Assembly (NCBI RefSeq): GCF_000284095.1
Contig: NC_017068.1
Coordinates: 2,542,001 to 2,606,000, forward strand
Reading direction: 5' to 3'
Length of the DNA: 64,000 nucleotides
DNA from: Selenomonas ruminantium subsp. lactilytica TAM6421
GTDB taxonomy: Bacteria; Bacillota; Negativicutes; Selenomonadales; Selenomonadaceae
A program made the position numbers and the translations under genes. Positions 54,881-62,875 of this stretch are shown here, one piece after another. Below the pieces are notes generated by a model. It did not search any database. It was not told where the DNA came from and saw only the letters and a program-made list of their open reading frames with translations. Position 1 is the stretch's first letter; each line of letters starts with the position of its first letter.

Positions 54881-55326
54881 TATTGTTCCTCCTTATTTTC
54901 CGGAAACAATCTATGCTTGGTCGTATAGCCGCTCTTGTCCAGTACGAGCTGACGGGCCTGCATATTGGCCGTATTCAGAACAACCGGCGCCATCAGATTG
55001 GCTGTCATGTCCTGCACCTTGCCATTATTCACCGTAATCAGCGTATAGATAAGCATATCCTCCTGCTTGGTCAGGGAAAGCTTATCCTGATTTTCGTCAT
55101 CGATTTCAAACTCATAATCCGGGAAGAATACAAAGGGCATGGTCATCAGAAATGCCAAATCCGGCGTACTGAGTGACTGCAAGAACACATAGGGGCTTTC
55201 TTCATCGTAAGGAACAATCACAAATTCATGTTCATCTTCAAAAGCGGGAATTCCATCAGCAAAATGTACAACTTTTTCTTCTGCTACTTCCACTTCACCG
55301 AATCTTAATGTGTTGACTTTTCTCAT
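54880..55326 (-). CDS. fliW: Flagellar assembly factor FliW
   Basis: About 148 residues. FGEVEVAEEKVVHFADGIPAFEDEHEFVIV is the start of the FliW fold (key run IPAFE), followed by FFPDYEFEIDDENQDKL and VNNGKVQDMTANLMAPVVLN (signature near the end). FliW binds either flagellin or CsrA. The ATG at 55326 has GGAGG eight bases upstream. It sits between DUF6470 and csrA as in Bacillus. Confidence 0.95.
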   Translation of the reverse strand: MRKVNTLRFGEVEVAEEKVVHFADGIPAFEDEHEFVIVPYDEESPYVFLQSLSTPDLAFLMTMPFVFFPDYEFEIDDENQDKLSLTKQEDMLIYTLITVNNGKVQDMTANLMAPVVLNTANMQARQLVLDKSGYTTKHRLFPENKEEQ

Positions 55327-55360
55327 CTGCTCTGCCTCCACTTCCGCGTGAATTTTTCTA

Positions 55361-55939
55361 TCATGCGTAAATATCGTACTTGCCCTCGGTCAGCCACCGC
55401 CGTACATTTGCCTTTTGCTGCAGATAAATATCCACTTTGCCGGGAGTAAAATTGGTCTTGGCCTTGTAATCAGCCGTAATATCCATAGTCACATCTCCCA
55501 CATCAATATCCCCCACAGCTTCTATGGGATGAAATTTAATGATTGGGTCAGGAATCAATTCCGTAACGATGTGACGTTGTTTTTTTATCTCCTGCTGTAG
55601 TTTGCTGTCATACCGCTGCACCACAGGGTTGCGCCCCTTTTTGCCACAGTTTTCCACATTGTCCCAGGCTTCCTGAGTCCAACGGGAAGTTGTTTTCGAA
55701 AGATCGGCGAAACCCTGCTGGCCATACTTTTTAGCAAAGTCGGTATGATTATCATTGCCGTAAGCATGACGGCTTGGATATTGGTCTATCTCCACGGACG
55801 GCTGTGTCCAATGTCTTTTGGAGCGAGCCTGACGTCCGTTGTTATGCAGCTCGGCGGGTGTCGAGTGAGCTTCCAGTTTCCCCAGCTGTGTATGAATACT
55901 AATCATCGGCTGGGTAAACCGCATATTAAGCCTTAGCAT
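55361..55939 (-). CDS. DUF6470 family protein (YviE-like)
   Basis: 192 residues. The start LNMRFTQPMISIHTQLGKLE and AELHNNGRQARSK resemble Bacillus YviE, which lies between flgL and fliW, exactly the position here. The C-terminus KVDIYLQQKANVRRWLTEGKYD is also typical. Function is unknown; the fixed position suggests a part in filament or hook-junction assembly. Confidence 0.8.
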   Translation of the reverse strand: MLRLNMRFTQPMISIHTQLGKLEAHSTPAELHNNGRQARSKRHWTQPSVEIDQYPSRHAYGNDNHTDFAKKYGQQGFADLSKTTSRWTQEAWDNVENCGKKGRNPVVQRYDSKLQQEIKKQRHIVTELIPDPIIKFHPIEAVGDIDVGDVTMDITADYKAKTNFTPGKVDIYLQQKANVRRWLTEGKYDIYA

Positions 55940-56032
55940 AGATTACTTCACCCTCTCCATGGGAAATTCCTGCTAAATCCTTTTACTTACTCTTATTTTA
56001 CCATGTTTTTCTTAAAATTTCCTGTAAAACTT

Positions 56033-57379
56033 TTACAGATAATCAGCCAGACTCTTCGGGAGGATTCTGCCTCCAAGAGAAAGGCTCATATTGTAGATTG
56101 TCTGCTCCTGCATAAGACGAACTGCCAGTTTAGCCACATCGGTGGAACTAACATCGGTTATGTCACTCGTAATGGTCTCATTTACCGTACTGAGCATAGT
56201 CTTAGCAGAATTGTAAAGCTGCTGACGCGCACCAAGATAAGTTTCTGTTTCCACAGTCACGGCATGAGCCTGATCAGAAATAGTCTGTCCATCCGTAACC
56301 AGCCAGCCATGATCGTCCGACACTACCTTATTATGCACCGTCAGCATTTCATTTAGCATTGCCGTGCCCGAATAGGTATTGCCAGAGTCCGGATCATCAA
56401 AAATATCACAGCCAAATATCTGCTCCCCCGTAACATTTACTGCGTCAGCAGTAGGTTCAGTAGTACCATTTTTCTTAACCATGGAAATATGATTATTATC
56501 TCCGGTATAAGATGCAATCTGCTGATGAACGGTGGCAAATGTCAAAGTAACGGGCTGCCCATCTACTGATATCGTCTCACTGAAGGCTCTACCCGTAGCC
56601 TTTATTTCTCCAGTATTCTTGAAATAATCTGATACTTTGGTGCTTCCTGTCGTATTTCCCCATCCGGAAATAGTTCCCGCTTCACGCCCGGGTACATCGT
56701 TAATCGTAGCAGTGGCATTCTGTGCCACAATATCCTTGTAGCCATTCTCCACAAAATCTTCGGAATATACATTGCCATTTTTGATGTTGAGATAATATGT
56801 TTTACCGTCATTACCATTCAATGTAAGCATCTGCTGCAAAGAACCATTTTTATAAACACCGTCTTTACCGGAAAAGAATGCCTGCTGATTACCATCCAGA
56901 GTTTTAGCCAGCCCCCGATCGACTTCTTTTTCCGATAATTCAAAAGGCTTGGTCAGGTCACGCTGACCGCCGAATACATAGCGATCTCCCTGCATCGTAT
57001 TCCCCAATGAGATAAGTTCCTGAATTTCAGCCATCATCTCTTTCCCAATAGCCGCCATATCCGTAGCGTTATTGGTATCATTGGCAGCCCCAACAGTCTT
57101 TTCCTTAAAGGTGGTCTGTATGGCCGTCATATTAACCAGTGCAGCATCCGAGGTTCTCATCCAGGATATAGCTGTATCTACATTATTCGTATATTGTTCA
57201 TTTTCATTGATACTTTCATCATAACGGATGAATTTGGAATAATCGACAGGAGAATCTGATGGGCGGTGCAGCTTGCTGCCATCCCCCTGCTCCAAAAGGG
57301 TTGTCTGTCTGGTATTGGCGTCGTTCAACTGTTTCTGATAGCTGTAAACCATTTGATTGCTGCTAACACGAATCGACAT
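56033..57379 (-). CDS. flgL: Flagellar hook-associated protein 3 FlgL
   Basis: 448 residues. MSIRVSSNQMVYSYQKQLND and LEQGDGSKLHRPSDSPVDYSKFIRYDES (short runs) are the flagellin-like N-terminal helix pair. The C-terminus TDVAKLAVRLMQEQTIYNMSLSLGGRI matches FlgL. It forms the hook-filament junction with FlgK. The middle is longer than in E. coli FlgL (317). It follows flgK by 17 bp. Confidence 0.94.
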   Translation of the reverse strand: MSIRVSSNQMVYSYQKQLNDANTRQTTLLEQGDGSKLHRPSDSPVDYSKFIRYDESINENEQYTNNVDTAISWMRTSDAALVNMTAIQTTFKEKTVGAANDTNNATDMAAIGKEMMAEIQELISLGNTMQGDRYVFGGQRDLTKPFELSEKEVDRGLAKTLDGNQQAFFSGKDGVYKNGSLQQMLTLNGNDGKTYYLNIKNGNVYSEDFVENGYKDIVAQNATATINDVPGREAGTISGWGNTTGSTKVSDYFKNTGEIKATGRAFSETISVDGQPVTLTFATVHQQIASYTGDNNHISMVKKNGTTEPTADAVNVTGEQIFGCDIFDDPDSGNTYSGTAMLNEMLTVHNKVVSDDHGWLVTDGQTISDQAHAVTVETETYLGARQQLYNSAKTMLSTVNETITSDITDVSSTDVAKLAVRLMQEQTIYNMSLSLGGRILPKSLADYL

Positions 57380-57396
57380 TTATTTCACCTCATTTA

Positions 57397-59181
57397 TTAG
57401 CGTCCTACGGTACCGGTGCTATTAATCAGCCTGTCCAACATCTCATCCATGGTGGTGAGGCAACGGGAGCAGGCACTATAGCCTTTTTGGAACATAATCA
57501 TATTGGTAAGTTCTTCATTCCAGTCAACACCGGAAGTGGAGGAACGCCAGCTGACAATCTGAGTAATCAGGTCATCCTGCGCACTTTCCTTGATATCGAC
57601 AGAATTGGCATTGGTTCCCAGCGTGGACATGGCCGAATTATAATAGGCATTCAGCGAAATCTTGCCCACAGCGTTGGCATCAGCCCGCACAGTTTCGCTG
57701 AGGTCAACATACTGTACAGAAAGGGTCGCAGTATTGGTGACATTAGATGCATCCAGATTGAAAAGGTTGCTCATATTGACCGCATTCGTTCCATCCCCAG
57801 GGCCGTTGACTTTCACAATATGTTCCCTGCCTGTATTGGGATCGAGGCCATAAGTTCCATTACCATCCACATATTTCTCCACCGTAAGTTTCCGAGCAGC
57901 GATCAAGGTTGTGCCACCGGTCTCGGTTATCTTGCCATTGACCTGCATAGCATTTATGATATTGATGCCATCCAGATATGAAATTTCATTAAGCGTACCA
58001 TCTATCTTTACAACAGGCGTGTAAATTTCGTTTCCATTATCAGTATAGTCCAGGCTGCGTGTAATGCTATCCGACACGTACTCTGTAGCCACTACTCTAT
58101 GCTCTGTATTATCCCAGGAATAAATCGTATTATCATCACCAAAGAAATTACGACCATAGGACGGACCTATATATGTGCCATCATTCCTAAACTCACCGAA
58201 ATTGCCATCGGCACCGTCAATACCTGCCCCCTGCTGGTGCATATTATTAAAAGTCGTAAGCATAAAGCCCATCATGTCGGCCATTTTATCAATATAAGTC
58301 TTATCCTCGGCAATGGTGTCCAACTGAGCTTTCAAACTTCCGTTCAACGGAATATAAGACACACCTGATTCCTTTATTTGAATCGTATAATCATTTATGC
58401 CATAGGTAGTATTGTTATATGGATCAGACATCTCCAAGGTCAGCTTGTTTATACCATTAACCATGGAAATACCATTGGAAACCACGGTATACATACCTTT
58501 GTCATCTTCATAAACGTTGAGATTCATGTACTTGGACAATTCATCAACCAAAAGGTCGCGCTGGTCACGCAAATCATTGGCGTGTGATCCCGCCGCCTCG
58601 GCTGACATAATATTTTTATTTAAATCAACGATTTGACCGTTGATATCATTTATCGTACTTAAATGCACCCGCATATCTTCATATTGGGCGTTAATCTGAT
58701 CCTGCAACTGCGACGAAACCGTTTTTACCCGATCGATCAGGATATTAGCCTGTTCCACCACCGTAACACGATTGCTATTGGTAGACGCATTTGCAGACAG
58801 ATCACTCCAAGCCTTGTAGAATTTCTCCATGGCATTGAGGATGCCGGTCTTATCCGAATCATCGAAAATTGCTTCTAGCTTGTCATAATTAACCTGCTGA
58901 TTTTTGTAGTACTCATGGGTTGATGTTTCCGCCCAAAACTGCTTGTCAGCGTATACATTGCGTGCCCGCATGATGGACATGGCATCAACACCAGTACCAA
59001 CCAGAGAATTGCCATACAGAGACGGTACTTCCTGGGCACGGGTGGCGGCCTGATTCACCGACTGACGGGAATAGCCTTCCGTAGAGGCATTGGTTATATT
59101 ATGACCAACGGTATCCAATGATAACTGATTAGCAAAAACGCCGCGAACCATTGTATTCAGTCCGGAAAATGTGGAACGCAT
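57397..59181 (-). CDS. flgK: Flagellar hook-associated protein 1 FlgK
   Basis: 594 residues. The rod/hook family signature TFSGLNTMVRGVFANQLSLDTVGHNITNASTEGYSRQ at the start (motif NITNASTEGYSRQ) and the C-terminal MIMFQKGYSACSRCLTTMDEMLD are diagnostic. FlgK is the first junction protein on the hook. One unusual feature is the Cys pair in CSRC where most FlgK have AARVI. It follows the FlgN-like genes, its chaperones. Confidence 0.95.
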   Translation of the reverse strand: MRSTFSGLNTMVRGVFANQLSLDTVGHNITNASTEGYSRQSVNQAATRAQEVPSLYGNSLVGTGVDAMSIMRARNVYADKQFWAETSTHEYYKNQQVNYDKLEAIFDDSDKTGILNAMEKFYKAWSDLSANASTNSNRVTVVEQANILIDRVKTVSSQLQDQINAQYEDMRVHLSTINDINGQIVDLNKNIMSAEAAGSHANDLRDQRDLLVDELSKYMNLNVYEDDKGMYTVVSNGISMVNGINKLTLEMSDPYNNTTYGINDYTIQIKESGVSYIPLNGSLKAQLDTIAEDKTYIDKMADMMGFMLTTFNNMHQQGAGIDGADGNFGEFRNDGTYIGPSYGRNFFGDDNTIYSWDNTEHRVVATEYVSDSITRSLDYTDNGNEIYTPVVKIDGTLNEISYLDGINIINAMQVNGKITETGGTTLIAARKLTVEKYVDGNGTYGLDPNTGREHIVKVNGPGDGTNAVNMSNLFNLDASNVTNTATLSVQYVDLSETVRADANAVGKISLNAYYNSAMSTLGTNANSVDIKESAQDDLITQIVSWRSSTSGVDWNEELTNMIMFQKGYSACSRCLTTMDEMLDRLINSTGTVGR

Positions 59182-59233
59182 AATTTATCACCCATTCTTT
59201 CCTCTGCCACATCTGGGCAAAACTAACTGCTGC

Positions 59234-59701
59234 TTAGACGCTGGAATCAAACATCTTGATTCCGCGTTGGCTCTCGCTCTCCGCTGCCTCCTGTGTATAG
59301 ATATTGCTGGCCATGGTACGTGTCATGATATTGATGTTATAATCCACGTATTTCTTGCCCTGTTCCAACAACAGCGTTGCCGCAATGATCTCCCTATGCA
59401 GGGATTGCTCAAACTCCTGTGCACGATGAAAAAGATGCACAAGGATTTCCCATGCTTCCGAAGGAGGCATCTGACTAATGAATGTTCGCATATCCTTTGC
59501 GCTTTGCTTCTGTAAAAAATCCCTTTTTTTCTTTTCCAGTTTGGCTATCTCCAGCAAGGCAGGTTCCAGGGACTGTACCGCAGCAACGATATTGGCGCCT
59601 TTATTTTCTGCTTGCAAGACTTCTTTCAGTGCTTTGATTTTTTCCAAACATTGATTGCTGAGAAGCACCTGCTCCCGCAGCAAACGTACTGCTTCGTCCA
59701 T
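59234..59701 (-). CDS. FlgN-like flagellar chaperone or flagellar operon protein
   Basis: About 155 residues, nearly all alpha-helical with heptad-like charge pattern (LEPALLEIAKLEKKKRDFL, EILVHLFHRAQEFEQSLHR). It lies between the better FlgN candidate and flgK. The size and fold are like FlgN, but there is no strong signature. The ATG at 59701 follows GGAG with 5-nt spacing; the upstream GTG belongs to the ribosome site. It may be a second export chaperone for FlgK or FlgL. Confidence 0.65.
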   Translation of the reverse strand: MDEAVRLLREQVLLSNQCLEKIKALKEVLQAENKGANIVAAVQSLEPALLEIAKLEKKKRDFLQKQSAKDMRTFISQMPPSEAWEILVHLFHRAQEFEQSLHREIIAATLLLEQGKKYVDYNINIMTRTMASNIYTQEAAESESQRGIKMFDSSV

Positions 59702-59715
59702 AGGTTCTCCCACCT

Positions 59716-60198
59716 TCAGGCGTTAAACTCAAAATTCTTGTGATGTGTGGTTGCCTCGCCGCCTTTGCCATAAGCTGGTTCCACCTGAGCTCCCCCCAGA
59801 CGGTTCAGATGAAAGGCTGCAGCTTCCATGGCGGCACGAATCAACAGGGCATTGCCCTCACTTAGTTCCTTGGCTTCCTTCACGGTAGCCTGCAACATTC
59901 TGTAAAGATTCTGCACAACTGACCGCAACTTTCCTGCAGGGATCAGCCCCATAATATCCTCCATTTTAGAGTCTGGCCCCAATTTTTCATTGGTAGCAGC
60001 CAGTTTAAGGAGTATAGCCTGACGCTTTTTTTCCAATTGGGCAATATGGCTGGTTGTTTTTTCCTCTTCCGGCAACAGAGCTTCCACAGTCTTCATATCC
60101 ACCAGGATCAGGGCCGTGCGTTTCTTTTTGCCGATTTCAATCAGTGCCTTATAATCCTTGTTGAGTTCATTCAATATATTTGCAAAATCCTGCCACAT
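59716..60198 (-). CDS. flgN: Flagellar export chaperone FlgN
   Basis: 160 residues. Helical, with the FlgN pattern of an N-terminal LNELNKDYKALIEIGKKKRTALI and LEKKRQAILLKLAATNEKL, and a C-terminal NRLGG segment followed by a short disordered tail. It is the chaperone for FlgK and FlgL. ATG at 60198 after GGGAGG. The flgM-flgN-flgK-flgL order supports the call. Confidence 0.85.
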   Translation of the reverse strand: MWQDFANILNELNKDYKALIEIGKKKRTALILVDMKTVEALLPEEEKTTSHIAQLEKKRQAILLKLAATNEKLGPDSKMEDIMGLIPAGKLRSVVQNLYRMLQATVKEAKELSEGNALLIRAAMEAAAFHLNRLGGAQVEPAYGKGGEATTHHKNFEFNA

Positions 60199-60222
60199 GC
60201 CATAAATCCTCCCGCCTGTATG

Positions 60223-60501
60223 TTAGAATCGAATGCCTAAAAGGCTGGCTGCAATATTTTCACTGGGTACATTGTAGTCACCATTAGCAAATCTTTCGTT
60301 CAGGTTCTGCACCTTCTCACCGCGGACTTCGTCCATATTCTGCAGTTTCTGAAGCATGCTGCTGAAGCTCTGCCCCTCACGGGATAAAAGAACCTCATCA
60401 CTCTTAGCTGCTTCCCGAACATTACCGACCCGCTTCACGCCGCTTGCAGAACTTACACTGTAAGCCCCTGCCACAGCCTGTACATTGCCATTGATAATCA
60501 T
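60223..60501 (-). CDS. flgM: Anti-sigma-28 factor FlgM
   Basis: About 92 residues. The second half KSDEVLLSREGQSFSSMLQKL and VQNLNERFANGDYNV with PSENIAASLLG fits FlgM, which holds the flagellar sigma factor until the hook is complete and is then exported. The ATG at 60501 has AGGTGG upstream. A sigma-28-like promoter lies about 65 bp upstream, giving the usual feedback loop. Confidence 0.93.
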   Translation of the reverse strand: MIINGNVQAVAGAYSVSSASGVKRVGNVREAAKSDEVLLSREGQSFSSMLQKLQNMDEVRGEKVQNLNERFANGDYNVPSENIAASLLGIRF

Positions 60502-60570
60502 CTTTTTCACCACCTGTAATCCATTATTTTCCTTACATCCGTCGAAGTTACATAGTATCTTCTGCTTGAA

Positions 60571-60598
60571 CTATCGACAAAAAAAGCAGGAAACTTAA
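60571..60598 (-). promoter_or_regulatory. Sigma-28-like promoter of flgM embedded in a terminator
   Basis: Leftward, TTAAGTTT (60598-60591), a 12-nt spacer and GTCGATAG (60578-60571) resemble the sigma-28 consensus. The -35 lies in the loop and the spacer in one arm of the terminator described next. Confidence 0.65.
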
Positions 60599-60610
60599 TT
60601 CCTGCTTTTT
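60581..60610 (-). terminator. Terminator of the YvyF-type gene
   Basis: AAAAAGCAGGAA pairs perfectly with TTCCTGCTTTTT around a 6-nt loop, with a seven-T tail leftward. It ends the transcript of the upstream zinc-ribbon gene while hosting the flgM promoter. Confidence 0.82.
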
Positions 60611-60707
60611 GGTCATTATTTAGGATTACAGCTATTTTTCGCCATAAATCGGCATTTTTCGCCCATTATCATGTATGAATATCGAAACCTTCATTATTAA
60701 TAAATTC

Positions 60708-61118
60708 TTAACGATCCTTGGATCGGAAGCCCTGTCCTCTGTTCTGATCAGTTTTGGACATCTGCCGGGCTGCAGTCTGCATAGCTGCCTGCTTCTGGAG
60801 TTCTGCCCGGGCAGCCTCTTCACAGGACTGGCAAATCTTGCCGGTAATGATTGGTGCACCACATTTCTCACAGGGATAGGTCATCTTGATTCCAATCTGC
60901 TCAAAGCGGCCTTCACGAATCATCTTCTTGATCATGCCTGAAGGAGCGCCGGTAGCTTCGCAGATCTCGGGAATCTTCGCCCCCCGATGATCGCGGACAT
61001 ACTCCACTACTTCATGTTCCTTCTCAAGGATCTTGTCGTAGCAATCCATACATACCTTATGTCCCGTGTCGTTAAAAAGCTTCCCGCACATGGGACAATT
61101 CTTGATTTTTCCAGCCAT
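60708..61118 (-). CDS. Flagellar-region zinc-ribbon protein (YvyF / TIGR03826 type)
   Basis: About 136 residues. An N-terminal zinc ribbon (KNCPMCGKLFND, KVCMDCYDK) is followed by a winged-helix-like centre (ICEATGAPSGMIKKMIREGRF) and a second Cys4 site (YPCEKCGAPIITGKICQSC). This is the layout of Bacillus YvyF, which lies just before flgM. Recent work on that family points to a regulator of flagellar genes; here that is inferred. The ATG at 61118 follows GAGGAG. Confidence 0.86.
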   Translation of the reverse strand: MAGKIKNCPMCGKLFNDTGHKVCMDCYDKILEKEHEVVEYVRDHRGAKIPEICEATGAPSGMIKKMIREGRFEQIGIKMTYPCEKCGAPIITGKICQSCEEAARAELQKQAAMQTAARQMSKTDQNRGQGFRSKDR

Positions 61119-61194
61119 ATTCTCCTCACTCCTTGGGCGTGTATTTCTCATCATTTGGGTTATTCGCGGCAAAGAAAGAAATTTCCTGCCAACC

Positions 61195-62859
61195 TTACCA
61201 AATTTTTCCTAGCATAAACCACGCCCGGCCCTTAGCCTTGGCTTTCTCGCTGAGACCAGGATCATCACCAATACGACGGGCATAATCCAATCGGGCGAAC
61301 CAGTCATTGGGCTTAGTGTAGGAAAGGGCCGCACCATAACCCATCAAGGTTATCCCCGTCGATGATACATTCAGATTACCAGTTGGCTCTTTCTGACCGT
61401 CATTGCGATACCAAACATGACCAACATCATAATAAGTACTGAAAACTAATCCTGGTACTTTCGTGTAAAATCTTGCTTCCACGGTTCCCATTATGCCCTC
61501 ATCGCCGGCACCCTCGCCCTGAGGATAGGCTCTGACTCCACTGGCTCCGCCCAAATACATACGCTCAGAGCCATCAAGATTATGACTGGCAATCTGTCCA
61601 CTGCCTTTAATCAATACATCCGCACGATTGCCAAGCCGTTCTACAGCAGACACGCTTACCTCGCCTTTCGTATAATGTCCCTGTGTTCCTTTCCTGCTAT
61701 AAATCTGTTTTGCATAGTCAGAATCCAGCCCTAGAACACCTGTGGTTACTTTAGCACTATAATTGACAATCGATCCCTTGCGCCGTTCAAAACCTTCCAG
61801 CGCTACATAACCACTATGTGAATGTTTGCGTGCTGTCCCGAACCCGGTATGTTCATCTTTAAGTTTGCGATAATCATATCCATAGCGAATTGTCAGCCCA
61901 CTGTTGGTTAAATGGTACAGGGAACGATGCCCAAACAGGCTGGCCGTTTCGGCAATGCCATTAATCCCCAAGTTGCCCAGCCCTGTCTCATAATCCATAC
62001 GGCTATAGCCCAAACCTAACGTAGCCCCGCCACGTCCCACAATGGTCTCATAATTGGCATAGTAGTTATGCATATGCTTATTGGAAAGCATTCCGCCCAC
62101 GGATACCTTATCGCCATTGCCGCTGACATCATAGATATTATGCTGTAACCCGTAACGATACTGGCCTGTATCCTTACTGCCATAATTTTCCACATAGAGG
62201 ACGGTATTGCTGCCCTTGCCCTTTTCGATACGCACGGTCAGATCGCTGGTGCCGAATTCCTTGCCTGGACTCAGCACACCGACAGCCTTAGTACCGCTCA
62301 CATCCGAGATGGAATACAGGGTGGTTTCCAACCGGCCCGTGCGAATAATATCCCCCGCCTTGAGGCTGTTGACAAATCCCTTGGCCACCCGATCTTTCAT
62401 ACGGCTGCGGTTGTCAATCTTGATTTCCCCATAACGGCCGGGAATGACCTTGATCAGAATCATGCCATCATGACTTTCCTGGGCGGGGACATAGGCCGCC
62501 GCCGCTGGATAGCCATGCTGCCGGCAGTAGCGGGTGAGAGCCGACAACGTGGCATTCAGCTGCGTCATCGTCTTGTTCTCACCCATGCCGTCCTGCAGGA
62601 TCTTTGTTAGTTCCTTCTTGTCCAAATAAAGGTCCGGGGCTTCCAGCCGGAAATTACTTATGGCAAATTCCACCTGAGGAGCCGCCTGCGGCCTTTCGGG
62701 ATTATTGTCCTTCACTTCCGCTTCCGGGCGGGGGAGGTTTTCATTAACCTCCTGCCCGGGCTGGGAAAGAGAGGGCGCGGCCAGAGCCATGCTCCCTCCT
62801 AAATTCATAACAGCAACCATCAATCCTGTTGCAATTTTTATTTTGCTTAATTTCTTCAT
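61195..62859 (-). CDS. TpsB-family outer-membrane transporter (ShlB/FhaC/HecB type)
   Basis: 554 residues. A signal peptide (basic MKKLSKIK, hydrophobic core, cleavage near ALAAPS), a Pro/Glu-rich linker and POTRA-like domains (VIPGRYGEIKIDNRSRM, with LSPGKEFGTSDLTV) lead into a 16-strand-type beta barrel. The barrel carries the family motif VRAYPQGE (usual VRGY) and ends in an aromatic residue. It secretes a large TpsA protein through the outer membrane. Its partner lies immediately upstream (17 bp). This gene shows the organism has an outer membrane. Confidence 0.93.
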   Translation of the reverse strand: MKKLSKIKIATGLMVAVMNLGGSMALAAPSLSQPGQEVNENLPRPEAEVKDNNPERPQAAPQVEFAISNFRLEAPDLYLDKKELTKILQDGMGENKTMTQLNATLSALTRYCRQHGYPAAAAYVPAQESHDGMILIKVIPGRYGEIKIDNRSRMKDRVAKGFVNSLKAGDIIRTGRLETTLYSISDVSGTKAVGVLSPGKEFGTSDLTVRIEKGKGSNTVLYVENYGSKDTGQYRYGLQHNIYDVSGNGDKVSVGGMLSNKHMHNYYANYETIVGRGGATLGLGYSRMDYETGLGNLGINGIAETASLFGHRSLYHLTNSGLTIRYGYDYRKLKDEHTGFGTARKHSHSGYVALEGFERRKGSIVNYSAKVTTGVLGLDSDYAKQIYSRKGTQGHYTKGEVSVSAVERLGNRADVLIKGSGQIASHNLDGSERMYLGGASGVRAYPQGEGAGDEGIMGTVEARFYTKVPGLVFSTYYDVGHVWYRNDGQKEPTGNLNVSSTGITLMGYGAALSYTKPNDWFARLDYARRIGDDPGLSEKAKAKGRAWFMLGKIW

Positions 62860-62875
62860 GCTGTTTACCTTCCCA

